In this document: piece by piece, positions 42,150 to 50,495 of the stretch
Layout of the letters: every line of letters starts with the position of its first letter
Position numbering within the stretch: position 1 is the first letter of the stretch
Source of the DNA: Acidimicrobiia bacterium
Lineage (GTDB): Bacteria > Actinomycetota > Acidimicrobiia > Spongiisociales > Spongiisociaceae
Direction: 5' to 3'
Length of the DNA stretch: 64,000 bases
Assembly: GCA_009841105.1 (NCBI GenBank)
Contig: VXMM01000066.1
Location: forward strand, 1 to 64,000
Notes under the pieces: generated by a model
What the model saw: the letters and a program-made list of their open reading frames with translations, nothing else
Told to the model about the DNA's origin: nothing
Database searches by the model: none
Translations under genes and position numbers: made by a program

Positions 42150-43232
42150 ATGCCCGCAGGACTCTCCCAACCCGGTGGTAGCCCCAGCGTCGACCGGCTG
42201 CGGAAGGCGCCCAAGGTGGTACTTCATGACCATCTGGACGGCGGGTTGCGTCCCGTCACGATCGTCGAACTGGCGCGGGAGACGGGCTATCGGGACCTGC
42301 CGACGCTCGACTCGGGCGAGTTGGCGGAGTTGCTCCGGCAAGGTGCCCGGCGGCGGAGCCTGGAGCTGTATCTGGAGATGTTCCGCCACACCTTGGGGGT
42401 CATGCAGACCGCGCCTGCTGTCTACAGGGTGGCGTCGGAGTGCGCGCAGGACCTGGCGGCCGACGGCGTGGTGTACGCGGAGGTCAGGTTCGCTCCCGAG
42501 CTGAACGTTGAGGGCGGTATGTCGCTCGACCGGGTGGTCGAGGCAGCGGTGGCCGGATTCCGGGACGGAAGCGAGGGGCGCGGCATCCGGATCGGCCTAC
42601 TTCTCTGCGCTATGAGGACCGGCTCCCGCAGTCTCGAGATCGCCGAGTTGGTGCTGCGACATCGGGACCGGGGAGTGGTGGGATTCGACATCGCGGGCGC
42701 CGAGGCCGGCAACCCACCAGTACGTCACCTGGCGGCGTTCGATCTCCTCCGCCAGGCGGGCATGCCCTTCACCATCCATGCGGGCGAGGCGGACGGTCTG
42801 GACTCGATACGCGAGGCTGTCCGAACCTGCGGCGCCCGGCGGATCGGCCACGGGATCAGGATCGTGGACGATGTGGGCGAGGACGGTGCCCTGGGCCCGC
42901 TCGCCGGCGAGCTTCTCGAGAGGCAAGTCCCATTCGAACTGTGCCCGACCTCCAACGTCCACATCGGTGCTGCCGACTCGATCGACACCCACCCGATAGG
43001 CAGGCTGTTCGACCTGGGCTTCCGGGTCACCGTCAACACGGACAACCGCCTTATGAGCGGCATCTCCCTGACAGGGGAGTTCGACCGGTGCCGCCAGGCC
43101 TTCGGATGGTCCTGGCCAGAGATGCGTCGCCTGACAGTCAACGCCATGAAGAGCGCTTTCCTCCCCGCCGACCAGCGCCAAGAGTTCATCGATCACGTCA
43201 TCGACCCCTGGTACGCCACCCCGCCCCACTAA
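42150..43232 (+). CDS. Adenosine deaminase family protein
   Basis: 360 residues with every catalytic element of adenosine deaminase: HDHLDGG, HAGE, IGHGIR, CPTSN and the zinc aspartate in NTDNRLMSG. It deaminates adenosine or a related purine to inosine-type products. The NTDNRLMS variant is the form I associate with actinobacterial enzymes. ATG at 42150 chosen because a TATTCT box lies 6 nt upstream and the 44-residue extension is Gly/Pro-rich filler. 88 bp separate it from the cyclic amidohydrolase, so it may have its own promoter. Confidence 0.9.
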   Translation: MPAGLSQPGGSPSVDRLRKAPKVVLHDHLDGGLRPVTIVELARETGYRDLPTLDSGELAELLRQGARRRSLELYLEMFRHTLGVMQTAPAVYRVASECAQDLAADGVVYAEVRFAPELNVEGGMSLDRVVEAAVAGFRDGSEGRGIRIGLLLCAMRTGSRSLEIAELVLRHRDRGVVGFDIAGAEAGNPPVRHLAAFDLLRQAGMPFTIHAGEADGLDSIREAVRTCGARRIGHGIRIVDDVGEDGALGPLAGELLERQVPFELCPTSNVHIGAADSIDTHPIGRLFDLGFRVTVNTDNRLMSGISLTGEFDRCRQAFGWSWPEMRRLTVNAMKSAFLPADQRQEFIDHVIDPWYATPPH

Positions 43233-43278
43233 ACACCACACCTCGTGGACGGTGGCTCGTCGGATCTACCTTGCGCGC

Positions 43279-43656
43279 CTAAGCAACGAGCGTCGAGACC
43301 GGATAGGCAAGAACCTTCCGGTCGCCGGTTACCAGCGTGAGATCCGCGGCAAGGGCTTGGGCTACTAGAAGCCGGTCGAGCGGATCGGCATGTAAGGGTG
43401 GGAGAGTCCGTAGGCCCATTGCATGGCTGGCGGTGAGGTCCAGCCGTGGCGCGCCGAGTCGTACTGTGAGCGTGTGGCAACTGTGGCTCAGCCTCAGTTT
43501 CCCGAGTTTGCGCTCTATCTCGATCTCCGCCACCGAGATGGACGAAACGTAGAGATCATTGTATGGGTCCTCAATAGCGTCAGTTGCCTCGATGGACAGT
43601 CGTTCGGGAGCAGTGTGGGCCCAGAGAAGCACATGGGTGTCAAGCAGCAGTTTCAC
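43279..43656 (-). CDS. PIN-domain toxin (VapC-like)
   Basis: 125 residues with the PIN acidic residues: D6 in LLLDTHVLLW, E in SVAEIEIE, D in DPLDRLLVAQA and D in VTGDRKV. VapC toxins are Mg-dependent RNases. It follows its antitoxin by 15 nt on the same strand. Confidence 0.9.
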   Translation of the reverse strand: MKLLLDTHVLLWAHTAPERLSIEATDAIEDPYNDLYVSSISVAEIEIERKLGKLRLSHSCHTLTVRLGAPRLDLTASHAMGLRTLPPLHADPLDRLLVAQALAADLTLVTGDRKVLAYPVSTLVA

Positions 43657-43671
43657 TGTCAGAGCGGCTCG

Positions 43672-43896
43672 TCAACAGCCCCTCAGAACCTCTGCGGGAG
43701 TCTCGTTGAAGTCATCGGAGATCGTGATGCTGCCGCGGAGTTGTCCGAGGCGCCGTCGGGTCGGAGCGCTGGCCACTCGCTTGAGGCCCTCGGCTAGTAG
43801 TTCGTTGATGACCTCGCTCAGTGCTCTCCTCGATTCGTAGGCCAGCCGGCGAGCCTCGTCGTAGAGGTGGTCATCGATCACGATTGTGGTGCGCAT
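43672..43896 (-). CDS. Antitoxin of the VapBC pair (ribbon-helix-helix type)
   Basis: 74 residues starting MRTTIVIDDHLYDEARRLA, the strand-helix-helix of a MetJ/CopG-like DNA-binding domain, with an acidic C-terminus (SDDFNETPAEVL) for toxin binding. ATG at 43896 is selected because a TATCGT box lies 6 nt upstream; the longer start lacks support. It should repress its own promoter with VapC. Confidence 0.85.
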   Translation of the reverse strand: MRTTIVIDDHLYDEARRLAYESRRALSEVINELLAEGLKRVASAPTRRRLGQLRGSITISDDFNETPAEVLRGC

Positions 43897-43902
43897 GCAC
43901 GC

Positions 43903-43908
43903 ACGATA
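43903..43908 (-). promoter_or_regulatory. -10 box for a leaderless vapBC transcript
   Basis: TATCGT, 6 nt before the antitoxin ATG, inside a GCGTGC/GCACGC-rich near-palindrome that could be the operator. Confidence 0.45.
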
Positions 43909-44069
43909 CATACATCACGAAGTCCATCCATGGAGGAGTGACAGGGCGATGGGCGCAAGGGACTGGGGTAGGCAGGACACGCGGACGTGAATGTGGGTCT
44001 TGAGGGTGTGGCAAGTATGGGTGTTAGAGGTGGCTTGGCCGCTTGATCGGCGGGATGGAACCTACCGGG

Positions 44070-45248
44070 CTAGTCGCGGACCGCCATGGTGGTGGGGTGC
44101 TCGTTGAGCTTGACGCCGCCTTCCTCGGTGCAGAGGATGATGTCCTCGACGCGGACGCCCACCCGGCCCGGCCAGAAGACCGACGGCTCGAGGGTGAAGG
44201 TCATACCGGCTTCGAGGGGGGTGTCGTCCTCCGGTGAGATAAAGGGCTCCTCGTGGACGTCGAGGCCGATGCAATGGCCGGTCCTGTGGCGGAACCAATC
44301 TCCGTATCCCGCGTCCACAATCACTTGCCGGGTGGCGCGGTGCACCTCGGACGCCAGCACGCCCGGCCGGGCAGCCTTCATCCCGGCCTGCTGGGCGGCC
44401 ATGACCACCTCGTACACGTGGCGGTACTCGTCGTCAGGTTCGCCGATCCGGATGGTTCGGCCGAAGTCCGAGCAGTAGCCCTGCACCACCGCGCCGAAAT
44501 CAAAGGACACCCCCACGCCCGGCCGCAATTCCCGCTGGGAGAGCCGAACGTTGGCATCCCGGTCGTCGCCAGGACCCATCCCCCAGACCGCAGTGTCGAA
44601 CGACCAGGTACGGGAACCGAGCCGGAGCATTTGGTAGTTCACCTCCTCGGCCAGTTCCAGTTCGGTGACTCCGCTTGAGATGCGGGCCTTGGTCTCCTCC
44701 ATCGCTCCGTCCGCAATATGGCAAGCGCGGCGCAACAGGCGCAGTTCGTCGGCGCTCTTGATCCTCCGGAGGCGGTTGACCAGGCGGCTGGCGTTGACCA
44801 ACTTAGGATTCCGCAGCTCCTCGAGGAGGTTCATCGTGGCCGAAGCCCAGGTCCGGGCGCCGACCGCCAGCGTGTCTGGTGAAGCGAAAGACTGGGCTAC
44901 CCGCGAGAACAAAGCGTGTCCGTCGTCCATCTCGCTCACGCTGACCACCTCACCGGGAACTCCTTCTGGCAGGTCGAATTCGACGTAGTTGCGAGGGAGG
45001 ATGAAGGCCGGATCACGACCCGGCGCCAGGAAGGCCCCGGCTACCCAGCCGTGGGCATAGTTGACATCACCGAAGGTCGGCACTCGCCGCTGGATGCCGG
45101 TCAGGTATTCGAGATCGGCGCCGATCGGGAGCCATACCAGATCGATTCCCGCCTCGTCGAGCACGGTGTCAAGGGCGAGACGCCGGGCACGGTGGTCGAA
45201 ATCGATGGCGTCCATATCCAGCGGCCAGTCTAGACCGTTGGTCTGCAA
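44070..45248 (-). CDS. M24-family Xaa-Pro dipeptidase-like protein
   Basis: 392 residues with all dimetal ligands of the family: the two aspartates in FDFGAVVQGYCSDFGR, histidine in GHCIGLDVHE and glutamates in TLEPSVF and RVEDI. It should cleave X-Pro dipeptides or related imide bonds. Contrast the altered M24 homologue at 33436. The start is uncertain: TTG at 45248 or ATG at 45215; neither has a good ribosome site. It is the last gene of the leftward run, 115 bp after the methyltransferase. Confidence 0.85.
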   Translation of the reverse strand: MQTNGLDWPLDMDAIDFDHRARRLALDTVLDEAGIDLVWLPIGADLEYLTGIQRRVPTFGDVNYAHGWVAGAFLAPGRDPAFILPRNYVEFDLPEGVPGEVVSVSEMDDGHALFSRVAQSFASPDTLAVGARTWASATMNLLEELRNPKLVNASRLVNRLRRIKSADELRLLRRACHIADGAMEETKARISSGVTELELAEEVNYQMLRLGSRTWSFDTAVWGMGPGDDRDANVRLSQRELRPGVGVSFDFGAVVQGYCSDFGRTIRIGEPDDEYRHVYEVVMAAQQAGMKAARPGVLASEVHRATRQVIVDAGYGDWFRHRTGHCIGLDVHEEPFISPEDDTPLEAGMTFTLEPSVFWPGRVGVRVEDIILCTEEGGVKLNEHPTTMAVRD

Positions 45249-45363
45249 CCACTGTGCGTACCGTTTCCCTGGCGGACTAGGTTCGCGGAGGTGCTAGGGC
45301 GGCTCCTCCAGTTGGTGTGGGGTCCGGCTGCTGCGCTGACCCGGACAGTACCCGCCGACCGAC

Positions 45364-46389
45364 TCAGGTCCTGGCGCCGCGGCGGCGCCGGCCTCTCTGG
45401 ACCGCAGCAGGACGGGATGGGCGCGGTGCGTGGGGTAGGCGGCGAGCGATCTCCTCGCGGGTGACACTCCGGGTGGAACGGTGGAAATCGACTGCCTCTC
45501 TTATGGCGGCTATGTGTCGGGGTTTGCTCCCGCAACATGCGCCGATCAACCCTGCCCCCGCCCGGATCGCCAGATCGACGTAGGTGGGCATGATCTCGGG
45601 ACCATCGGGATAGGCCAGGTGTCCCTCGGTGTAGGCGGGAAGGCCGCAGTTGGCCTTCGCCACGATGGCCGTTCCCGGGTCCGCCTTGGCCAGCTCATTC
45701 ACGGCAAGCACCACGTCGCCGGCGCCCACGCCGCAGTTGGCCCCTACCGCCGCCGGACGGACGGCCTGAGCGCGGCTCCACGCGGCGAGTTGCTCGGGAC
45801 GAACACCCATCATTGTCCGGCCGTGGGTGTCGAAGGTCATCGTGGCCACGACAGGCGTGCGGAAGGCTGTAGCCGCCTCGTAGGCCGCTTCCAACTCCTC
45901 CCGGCTCGACATGGTCTCGATCCATACCACGTCGACGCCACCGCGCACCAGAGCGTCGATCTGCTCGCTGAACACCTCGACGGCGGTGTCACGCTCCAGC
46001 GGCCCGAGCGGCGCCAGCAGGTCGCCCGTCGGTCCGACGCTCCCGGCTACCGCCACGGTCCTTTCGAGCCGGTCGGTGATCTGCCGGAGCAGCGCCACGG
46101 CCGCCAGGTTGAGTTCAGCAACCCGGTCCTGAAGACCGTGCAGGATGAGCCGCCGCCGGTTGGCTCCGAACGTGTTGGTGAGGACGATGTCGCATCCCGC
46201 CTCCAGGAAGCCCGAATGCGCTTCGATCACCATCGCCGGACACTCCACGCTCAGCAGCTCGGGACAGGCGCCCGGTGGCATTCCCAGCGCGAAGAGGCTG
46301 GTTCCCAAGCCTCCGTCGGCCACCAGGATGGCCGACTCCGCGAGTAGTCGGTCAAACGAGGTGTTCACTAGCGGGTTCGATGGGGACAC
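45364..46389 (-). CDS. Homocysteine S-methyltransferase family protein
   Basis: 341 residues of the zinc/thiol methyltransferase family: GGLGTSL near 26, NTFGANRRRL, the zinc cysteine in GANCGVG and the Cys-Cys pair in GACCGSKP. Such enzymes methylate homocysteine to methionine using S-methylmethionine, betaine or another donor. The tail is Arg-rich. GTG at 46389 follows GGAGGAGG at close spacing. A SAM-II-like aptamer lies in the leader about 110 nt upstream, linking expression to S-adenosylmethionine. Confidence 0.88.
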   Translation of the reverse strand: MSPSNPLVNTSFDRLLAESAILVADGGLGTSLFALGMPPGACPELLSVECPAMVIEAHSGFLEAGCDIVLTNTFGANRRRLILHGLQDRVAELNLAAVALLRQITDRLERTVAVAGSVGPTGDLLAPLGPLERDTAVEVFSEQIDALVRGGVDVVWIETMSSREELEAAYEAATAFRTPVVATMTFDTHGRTMMGVRPEQLAAWSRAQAVRPAAVGANCGVGAGDVVLAVNELAKADPGTAIVAKANCGLPAYTEGHLAYPDGPEIMPTYVDLAIRAGAGLIGACCGSKPRHIAAIREAVDFHRSTRSVTREEIARRLPHAPRPSRPAAVQRGRRRRGART

Positions 46390-46472
46390 GGCCTCCTCCG
46401 TTTCCGCCAGGATGCCGGTGCTCCGAGGGGCTCCTCCACGAGAGAAGGGCCGCCCAACTTCTGCGGCCCCAT
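46368..46472 (-). CDS. Possible leader ORF between SAM-II-like aptamer and methyltransferase
   Basis: 34 codons starting MGPQKLGGPS behind AGGAA (11 nt before the ATG), ending in TAG just inside the methyltransferase gene, in a different frame. The peptide is Arg/Pro-rich and looks like no protein; if translated its role would be coupling of the aptamer to the downstream GTG. A perfect hairpin GGGCCGC/GCGGCCC (46447-46469) lies at its start. Confidence 0.3.
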   Translation of the reverse strand: MGPQKLGGPSLVEEPLGAPASWRKRRRPCPHRTR

Positions 46473-46496
46473 GTGGTGTTCCTGTAGAAACGCCCC

Positions 46497-46552
46497 GGTC
46501 GCTTTAGCTGGTCTTCTAGAGCGCCCGCAAGCTGACTGATCAAATCGGCGCT
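46497..46552 (-). promoter_or_regulatory. Candidate SAM-II riboswitch aptamer
   Basis: On the minus strand the leader reads P1 AGCGCC (46552-46547), then GATTT directly after it, TTGC (46530-46527), P1' GGCGCT (46525-46520) and AGCTAAAG (46509-46502). The order and spacing match my recollection of the SAM-II (SAM_alpha) consensus: P1, GAUUU, UUGC, P1', GCUAAA. The pseudoknot also forms: TTGC with GC(T)AA leaving the ligand-contacting U bulged, extended by GC/GC and GTC/GAC. The downstream gene is a homocysteine methyltransferase, a natural target. Confidence 0.7.
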
Positions 46553-46563
46553 GTCTTTCGAAA

Positions 46564-46569
46564 AGTGTA
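46564..46569 (-). promoter_or_regulatory. -10 box in front of the SAM-II-like aptamer
   Basis: TACACT, 11 nt upstream of the first aptamer stem, so the RNA would begin 3-5 nt before the aptamer, as expected for a riboswitch. No convincing -35 hexamer. Confidence 0.45.
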
Positions 46570-46634
46570 TCACGGGCGCCGCACCGGTGCCGGAACAACG
46601 CGGCCAGCTGCTCCGAACGTGAGGAATCTAGGAG

Positions 46635-47837
46635 TCAGCGCTTGTAGACCACCCGACCGTGGGTGACCACGACAACAGGCTCTCGTAGCGTCTCCGGCGA
46701 CGACATCGGGTTCTCCTCCACCAGTATCAGGTCGGCTACAGCGCCGGGATCGGGAGTCGAGCAGTCGCCGAAGCCGTTGAGAGATCGCCCGCCCACCGAG
46801 GCGGCGTGCAGGACCGACCGCCTATCCATGCCGGCTCGCTCCAGCATCTCGAGCTCCCTGTGGAAGCGGGGACCGATCGGGTTCAGGTCGGCGCCTACGG
46901 CGATCTGAACACCTGCGTCGATGCAGGCATGCAGGGCGGCGGCGTGGACCGGCATCAACTCACGGGAGCGGTTGGCAGCGAACTCCGGCCAACCCTCGCT
47001 CTCAATGTACTCCTGGTCATGGGTGACGCCGATGGTGGCCACCAGCCAGGTCCCGTTGCGGGCCATCACGGCCGCGGCTCTCTCATCGAGCATGTAACCG
47101 TGCTCGACCGAGCGCCCGCCCAGCTCCGAGAAGGCGATAGCTGGGTCGCTACCCCCGCAGTGGGCCGCCACCGGTATGTGGCGCTGGTTGGCCACCCCCA
47201 TCAGGGTCTCCAACTCGGCGTCGGTGAACTGGCCCTCGTCGGCAGACTCGTACGGACTGTAGAGGCCGCCCGTAAGCATGATCTTGATCCACTGCGCGCC
47301 TCGCTCAACCTGCCTCCGGACCGCACGGGCCATCGCATCCGGTCCGTCGACCACCAACTCGGCGCCCATCTGGGTGTAGACCCGGGGGAATGCGGTGCCG
47401 TGGCCACCCGTGGTGCGGATGCCCCGCCCGGCACCTGTCACCCGCGGTCCGAGCGTGGTTCCGGCGGCGTAGGCCCGGCCCCAGGCCAGGTCCACGTCAT
47501 CGGGCTCGTCAACGCACCGCACCCCGGTGATACCCATTTCCGCCGCCTGACGGAAGTTCTCGCCGGCTCGGATAGTCCGGTCGGGGGCCGCCTCAAAGTA
47601 GCCGCTGGCGTCCGGGTCGTACATGAGCCCGCCGGCATGGGCATGGCATTCCCACAGGCCGAACATGGCATGCAGGTCCGATCCGTCCACGGTTCTCGCC
47701 GCGCGGACGTCGTCGGCCAGGATGATGCCGTCCCGGATAAACAGGTCACGCGTCTGTGACTCGGCGGTGGCAGTGTCAAGCCAGGACACGCCCCGGATTC
47801 GGAGCGGAGGGGTCGGGGCGTGGGCGCCGGCCATCAT
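46635..47837 (-). CDS. Metal-dependent amidohydrolase
   Basis: 400 residues with HxH in ECHAHAGG near 64, lysine in QWIKIMLTGG, histidines in VAAHCGG and SVEHGY and aspartate in VGADLNPIG. Same subgroup as the enzyme at 39399 (imidazolonepropionase/prolidase-like). ATG at 47837 overlaps the HyuB stop as ATGA; the open frame upstream is only a shadow of HyuB. Last gene of the HyuA-Dpp-HyuB operon, it probably processes the opened or released amide product. Confidence 0.88.
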   Translation of the reverse strand: MMAGAHAPTPPLRIRGVSWLDTATAESQTRDLFIRDGIILADDVRAARTVDGSDLHAMFGLWECHAHAGGLMYDPDASGYFEAAPDRTIRAGENFRQAAEMGITGVRCVDEPDDVDLAWGRAYAAGTTLGPRVTGAGRGIRTTGGHGTAFPRVYTQMGAELVVDGPDAMARAVRRQVERGAQWIKIMLTGGLYSPYESADEGQFTDAELETLMGVANQRHIPVAAHCGGSDPAIAFSELGGRSVEHGYMLDERAAAVMARNGTWLVATIGVTHDQEYIESEGWPEFAANRSRELMPVHAAALHACIDAGVQIAVGADLNPIGPRFHRELEMLERAGMDRRSVLHAASVGGRSLNGFGDCSTPDPGAVADLILVEENPMSSPETLREPVVVVTHGRVVYKR

Positions 47838-49465
47838 CCGGTCGCGTAACCGTCGATCGCGTCCCGGGCAGCCAGCTCGGGATCCCGCTCCTCCGGGACG
47901 CCATAGCCACCACCCCCGCCGGTGGCTACATGAAGCCGCGCTCCCCTCGGTGCCGGTATCTGGTTGGCCTTGAGCAACGGAACCGTCTCCCCGTCCACAG
48001 TGAGCGTGACGTTGGTGGCCGCCCCGTCCTCGCCGCCGAACAGTCCCCAGGCGGGGGTCCTGGTGCGTTCGAACCAGGTCGACACGGTTATTTTGTCGGC
48101 CAGCACCTCGTAGTCCCGCAGCACTCCCAGGCCGCCCCGCCACCTTCCCCGGCCGCCCGAATCGGGCCAGACCGAGTACTGGTGGACCCGGATCGGATAG
48201 CGGGACTCCATGACCTCGACTGGGATGTTCTTCAGGTCGCCGCCCCCGTAGTTGATGAGTCCGTTGGTACCATCGCCGCCCTGGTAGGCGCCCCAGCCGA
48301 CCGCGGTGGCTTCTCCGACCACGAAGTCCTCGCCGGTCCGGGGGTTGGGGCCGCTGAACAGTACGTTCATCGGGTCGGCGGCTTGGCCGGCCACCACCCG
48401 GTCCGGAACTGCCGGCGCCAACGCCCGGATGAATAGATCGATCATCATTCCGAGGTGGGGGTAGTAGTACTGGCAGGCTGCCGGCTCTCTGGCGTCGAAA
48501 ACGGAAGCCTCCGGGGCGCTCAGCGTGAGGTTGCGGAAGGTGCCGGCGGTGACCGGGACATCGGAGTTGATCAGCATCTTGAAAGCCAGATTGGCCGCAG
48601 CCTCGGTCTGGGCCAATCCGCAGTTCAGGCAACCTGGAGTCATGGGCGCCGACCCGTCCAGGTCGACCCTGACTTCCTCGCCCTCCACCGTCACCACGAC
48701 GTGGACATATACCGGATCGCCGCCGGGTCCCCAGCTGTCCATCTCGCCCTCCGTCTCGTAGACCCCGTCGGGGATGGATGCCACCGCCTCCCGATCGAGG
48801 CGTTCGCACTGATCGAAGATGACTTCGGCGGCGGCGGTCACCGTGTCCAGCCCGAAGCGGTCTATCAGCTCGGAAAGCCCACGCTCGCCGGTCCGGCAGG
48901 CGGCGATCTGGGCGTGCATGTCACCCCAGATCGAGCGGGGCAGGCGGCTGTTGCGGGTCAGGAAGTCGAGCATCCCGCGTTCGGGGCGGCCTTCCCGGTA
49001 GAGGTGAACGGGCGCGATCCGGTAGCCCTCCTGGTAGATGGAGGTGGAGTCCATCGCCTGGCCGGGGTCCTTGGCGCCGATGTCCAACCAGTGGGCCTTG
49101 GTGGCGCCGAACCCGACCAGTTCGCCGCTGTGGAAGATGGGCGAGATCACATTGACGTCGTTGAGGTGGCTGCCGACCATGTAGCTGTCGTTGACCGCGT
49201 AGACGTCGCCGGGCCGGCAGGTCTCCGGGCCTCCCAGATGCTCGAGCGTGACGTCGATGGCCGCTTCCAGACTCCCGAGGAAGATGGGCAGCCCGGGCGC
49301 CTGCCCGAGCAGGTTCCCGCGGGCGTCGAAGAGGCCGACCGAGCAGTCCTTCATCTCGTAGATGATGGGGGTGTAGGCGGAGCGGGCCAGGTTGTTGTTC
49401 ATCTGGGACGCGATCGAGATGAAGGCATTGCGTATCACCTCGACGGTTACCGGGTCTACGTACAT
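47834..49465 (-). CDS. hyuB: Hydantoinase/oxoprolinase family subunit B, second copy
   Basis: 543 residues with the family core NDSYMVGSHLNDVNV and the C-terminal TGGGGGYGVPEERDP block. Its HyuA partner is not adjacent but seven genes upstream (56202-58223), with racemase and a Dpp transporter between. Start ATG at 49465, 4 nt after the ABC ATPase stop, so it is tightly coupled to the transporter. It is shorter than the first HyuB (578 residues) and not a recent copy. Confidence 0.88.
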   Translation of the reverse strand: MYVDPVTVEVIRNAFISIASQMNNNLARSAYTPIIYEMKDCSVGLFDARGNLLGQAPGLPIFLGSLEAAIDVTLEHLGGPETCRPGDVYAVNDSYMVGSHLNDVNVISPIFHSGELVGFGATKAHWLDIGAKDPGQAMDSTSIYQEGYRIAPVHLYREGRPERGMLDFLTRNSRLPRSIWGDMHAQIAACRTGERGLSELIDRFGLDTVTAAAEVIFDQCERLDREAVASIPDGVYETEGEMDSWGPGGDPVYVHVVVTVEGEEVRVDLDGSAPMTPGCLNCGLAQTEAAANLAFKMLINSDVPVTAGTFRNLTLSAPEASVFDAREPAACQYYYPHLGMMIDLFIRALAPAVPDRVVAGQAADPMNVLFSGPNPRTGEDFVVGEATAVGWGAYQGGDGTNGLINYGGGDLKNIPVEVMESRYPIRVHQYSVWPDSGGRGRWRGGLGVLRDYEVLADKITVSTWFERTRTPAWGLFGGEDGAATNVTLTVDGETVPLLKANQIPAPRGARLHVATGGGGGYGVPEERDPELAARDAIDGYATG

Positions 49466-49469
49466 GCTT

Positions 49470-50495
49470 CTAACTCCTATCGCCCAGCGCGGGCGGCTCG
49501 GGTAATCCTATGGAAACTGGTGCCTCGACCGCCTTCCAGCACCGGACCAACTGACCGGCTCGGGTCTCGCGGAGCGGCTGGGGTTCGGCGCACCTCGCCT
49601 CCGCATAGGGACACCTCGGCTTGAGGCGGCACCCGGGCGAGCCGAGGTGGTCGGTGCTGATCTCGCCGGACAAGCGTACCGGCTCTCCGATATGCCCCGG
49701 TTCCTCAAGCTGGGCGGCTTCCAGCAGGCCGCGAGTGTAGGGGTGGGCGGCTTGGCGGTAGACCTGATCCCGAGTACCGATCTCGACGAACTGACCAAGG
49801 TACATGACCGCCACCCGGTGGGCCATGGCGTACACCACCCGGAGGTCGTGGGCCACCAGCAGATACGCCAGCTGGTTGGTCTCCTGGAGGCCGGTGAGCA
49901 GGTTGACGATCTGGCCCCGGATGGACACGTCCAGCGAGGAAGTGGGTTCATCCAGAAAGAGCAACCGGGGCTCGACCAGCAGGGAGCGGGCCACGCTCAA
50001 CCGCTGCAGCTGGCCACCGCTGACCTCGGCCGGGCGCCGGTCGGCGATCTCGGGCGACAGGCCCACGTTGCGGATGGCTTCCTCGATGGCCTGGTCCTCC
50101 TGAGCATGTGTGTGCTCACCTCCGAACTCGGCGAACTCGCGGAGGCTGGATCGGATCGTCGCCCTCGGATCGAAGGCCGCCAGCGGATCCTGGAAAACCA
50201 TCTGCAGGTTTGTCCGCAAGGGCCGGAACTGCTTCTCGCGCAGGGCAAGGATGTTCTCGCCCAGCAAGGACACGTGACCCTCGGTGGCGTCGGTCAGCTT
50301 GAGGATCACCCTGCCGACCGTCGACTTGCCCGAGCCGGACTCGCCGACGATGGCGAAGGTCTCGGACGGCCAGACCTCGAAGCTGACGCCGTCGACCGCT
50401 CTCACCACCCGCTGGCGGAGCTTGGCGTCGCGCGATATGTAGTCCTTGACGAGGTCACGAACCTCGAGGAGTGGGGAGTTCACGCCTTCACGCAT
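49470..50495 (-). CDS. Oligopeptide/opine ABC transporter ATPase (DppF-like)
   Basis: 341 residues: Walker A VGESGSGKST, Q-loop MVFQDPLAAFDP, signature EVSGGQLQRLSVAR, Walker B LLFLDEPTSSLD and the C-terminal cysteine-rich oligo_HPY tail (CRLKPRCPYAEARC). The ATG at 50495 has GGGAGG just upstream and overlaps the DppD gene by 16 nt. It powers import together with the paired ATPase at 50480. Confidence 0.92.
   Translation of the reverse strand: MREGVNSPLLEVRDLVKDYISRDAKLRQRVVRAVDGVSFEVWPSETFAIVGESGSGKSTVGRVILKLTDATEGHVSLLGENILALREKQFRPLRTNLQMVFQDPLAAFDPRATIRSSLREFAEFGGEHTHAQEDQAIEEAIRNVGLSPEIADRRPAEVSGGQLQRLSVARSLLVEPRLLFLDEPTSSLDVSIRGQIVNLLTGLQETNQLAYLLVAHDLRVVYAMAHRVAVMYLGQFVEIGTRDQVYRQAAHPYTRGLLEAAQLEEPGHIGEPVRLSGEISTDHLGSPGCRLKPRCPYAEARCAEPQPLRETRAGQLVRCWKAVEAPVSIGLPEPPALGDRS

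Noticed and set aside
46635-48809. 724-codon fusion extending the amidohydrolase upstream
   Set aside because: The extension is an out-of-frame shadow of HyuB; the ATGA overlap at 47834-47837 gives the natural start.
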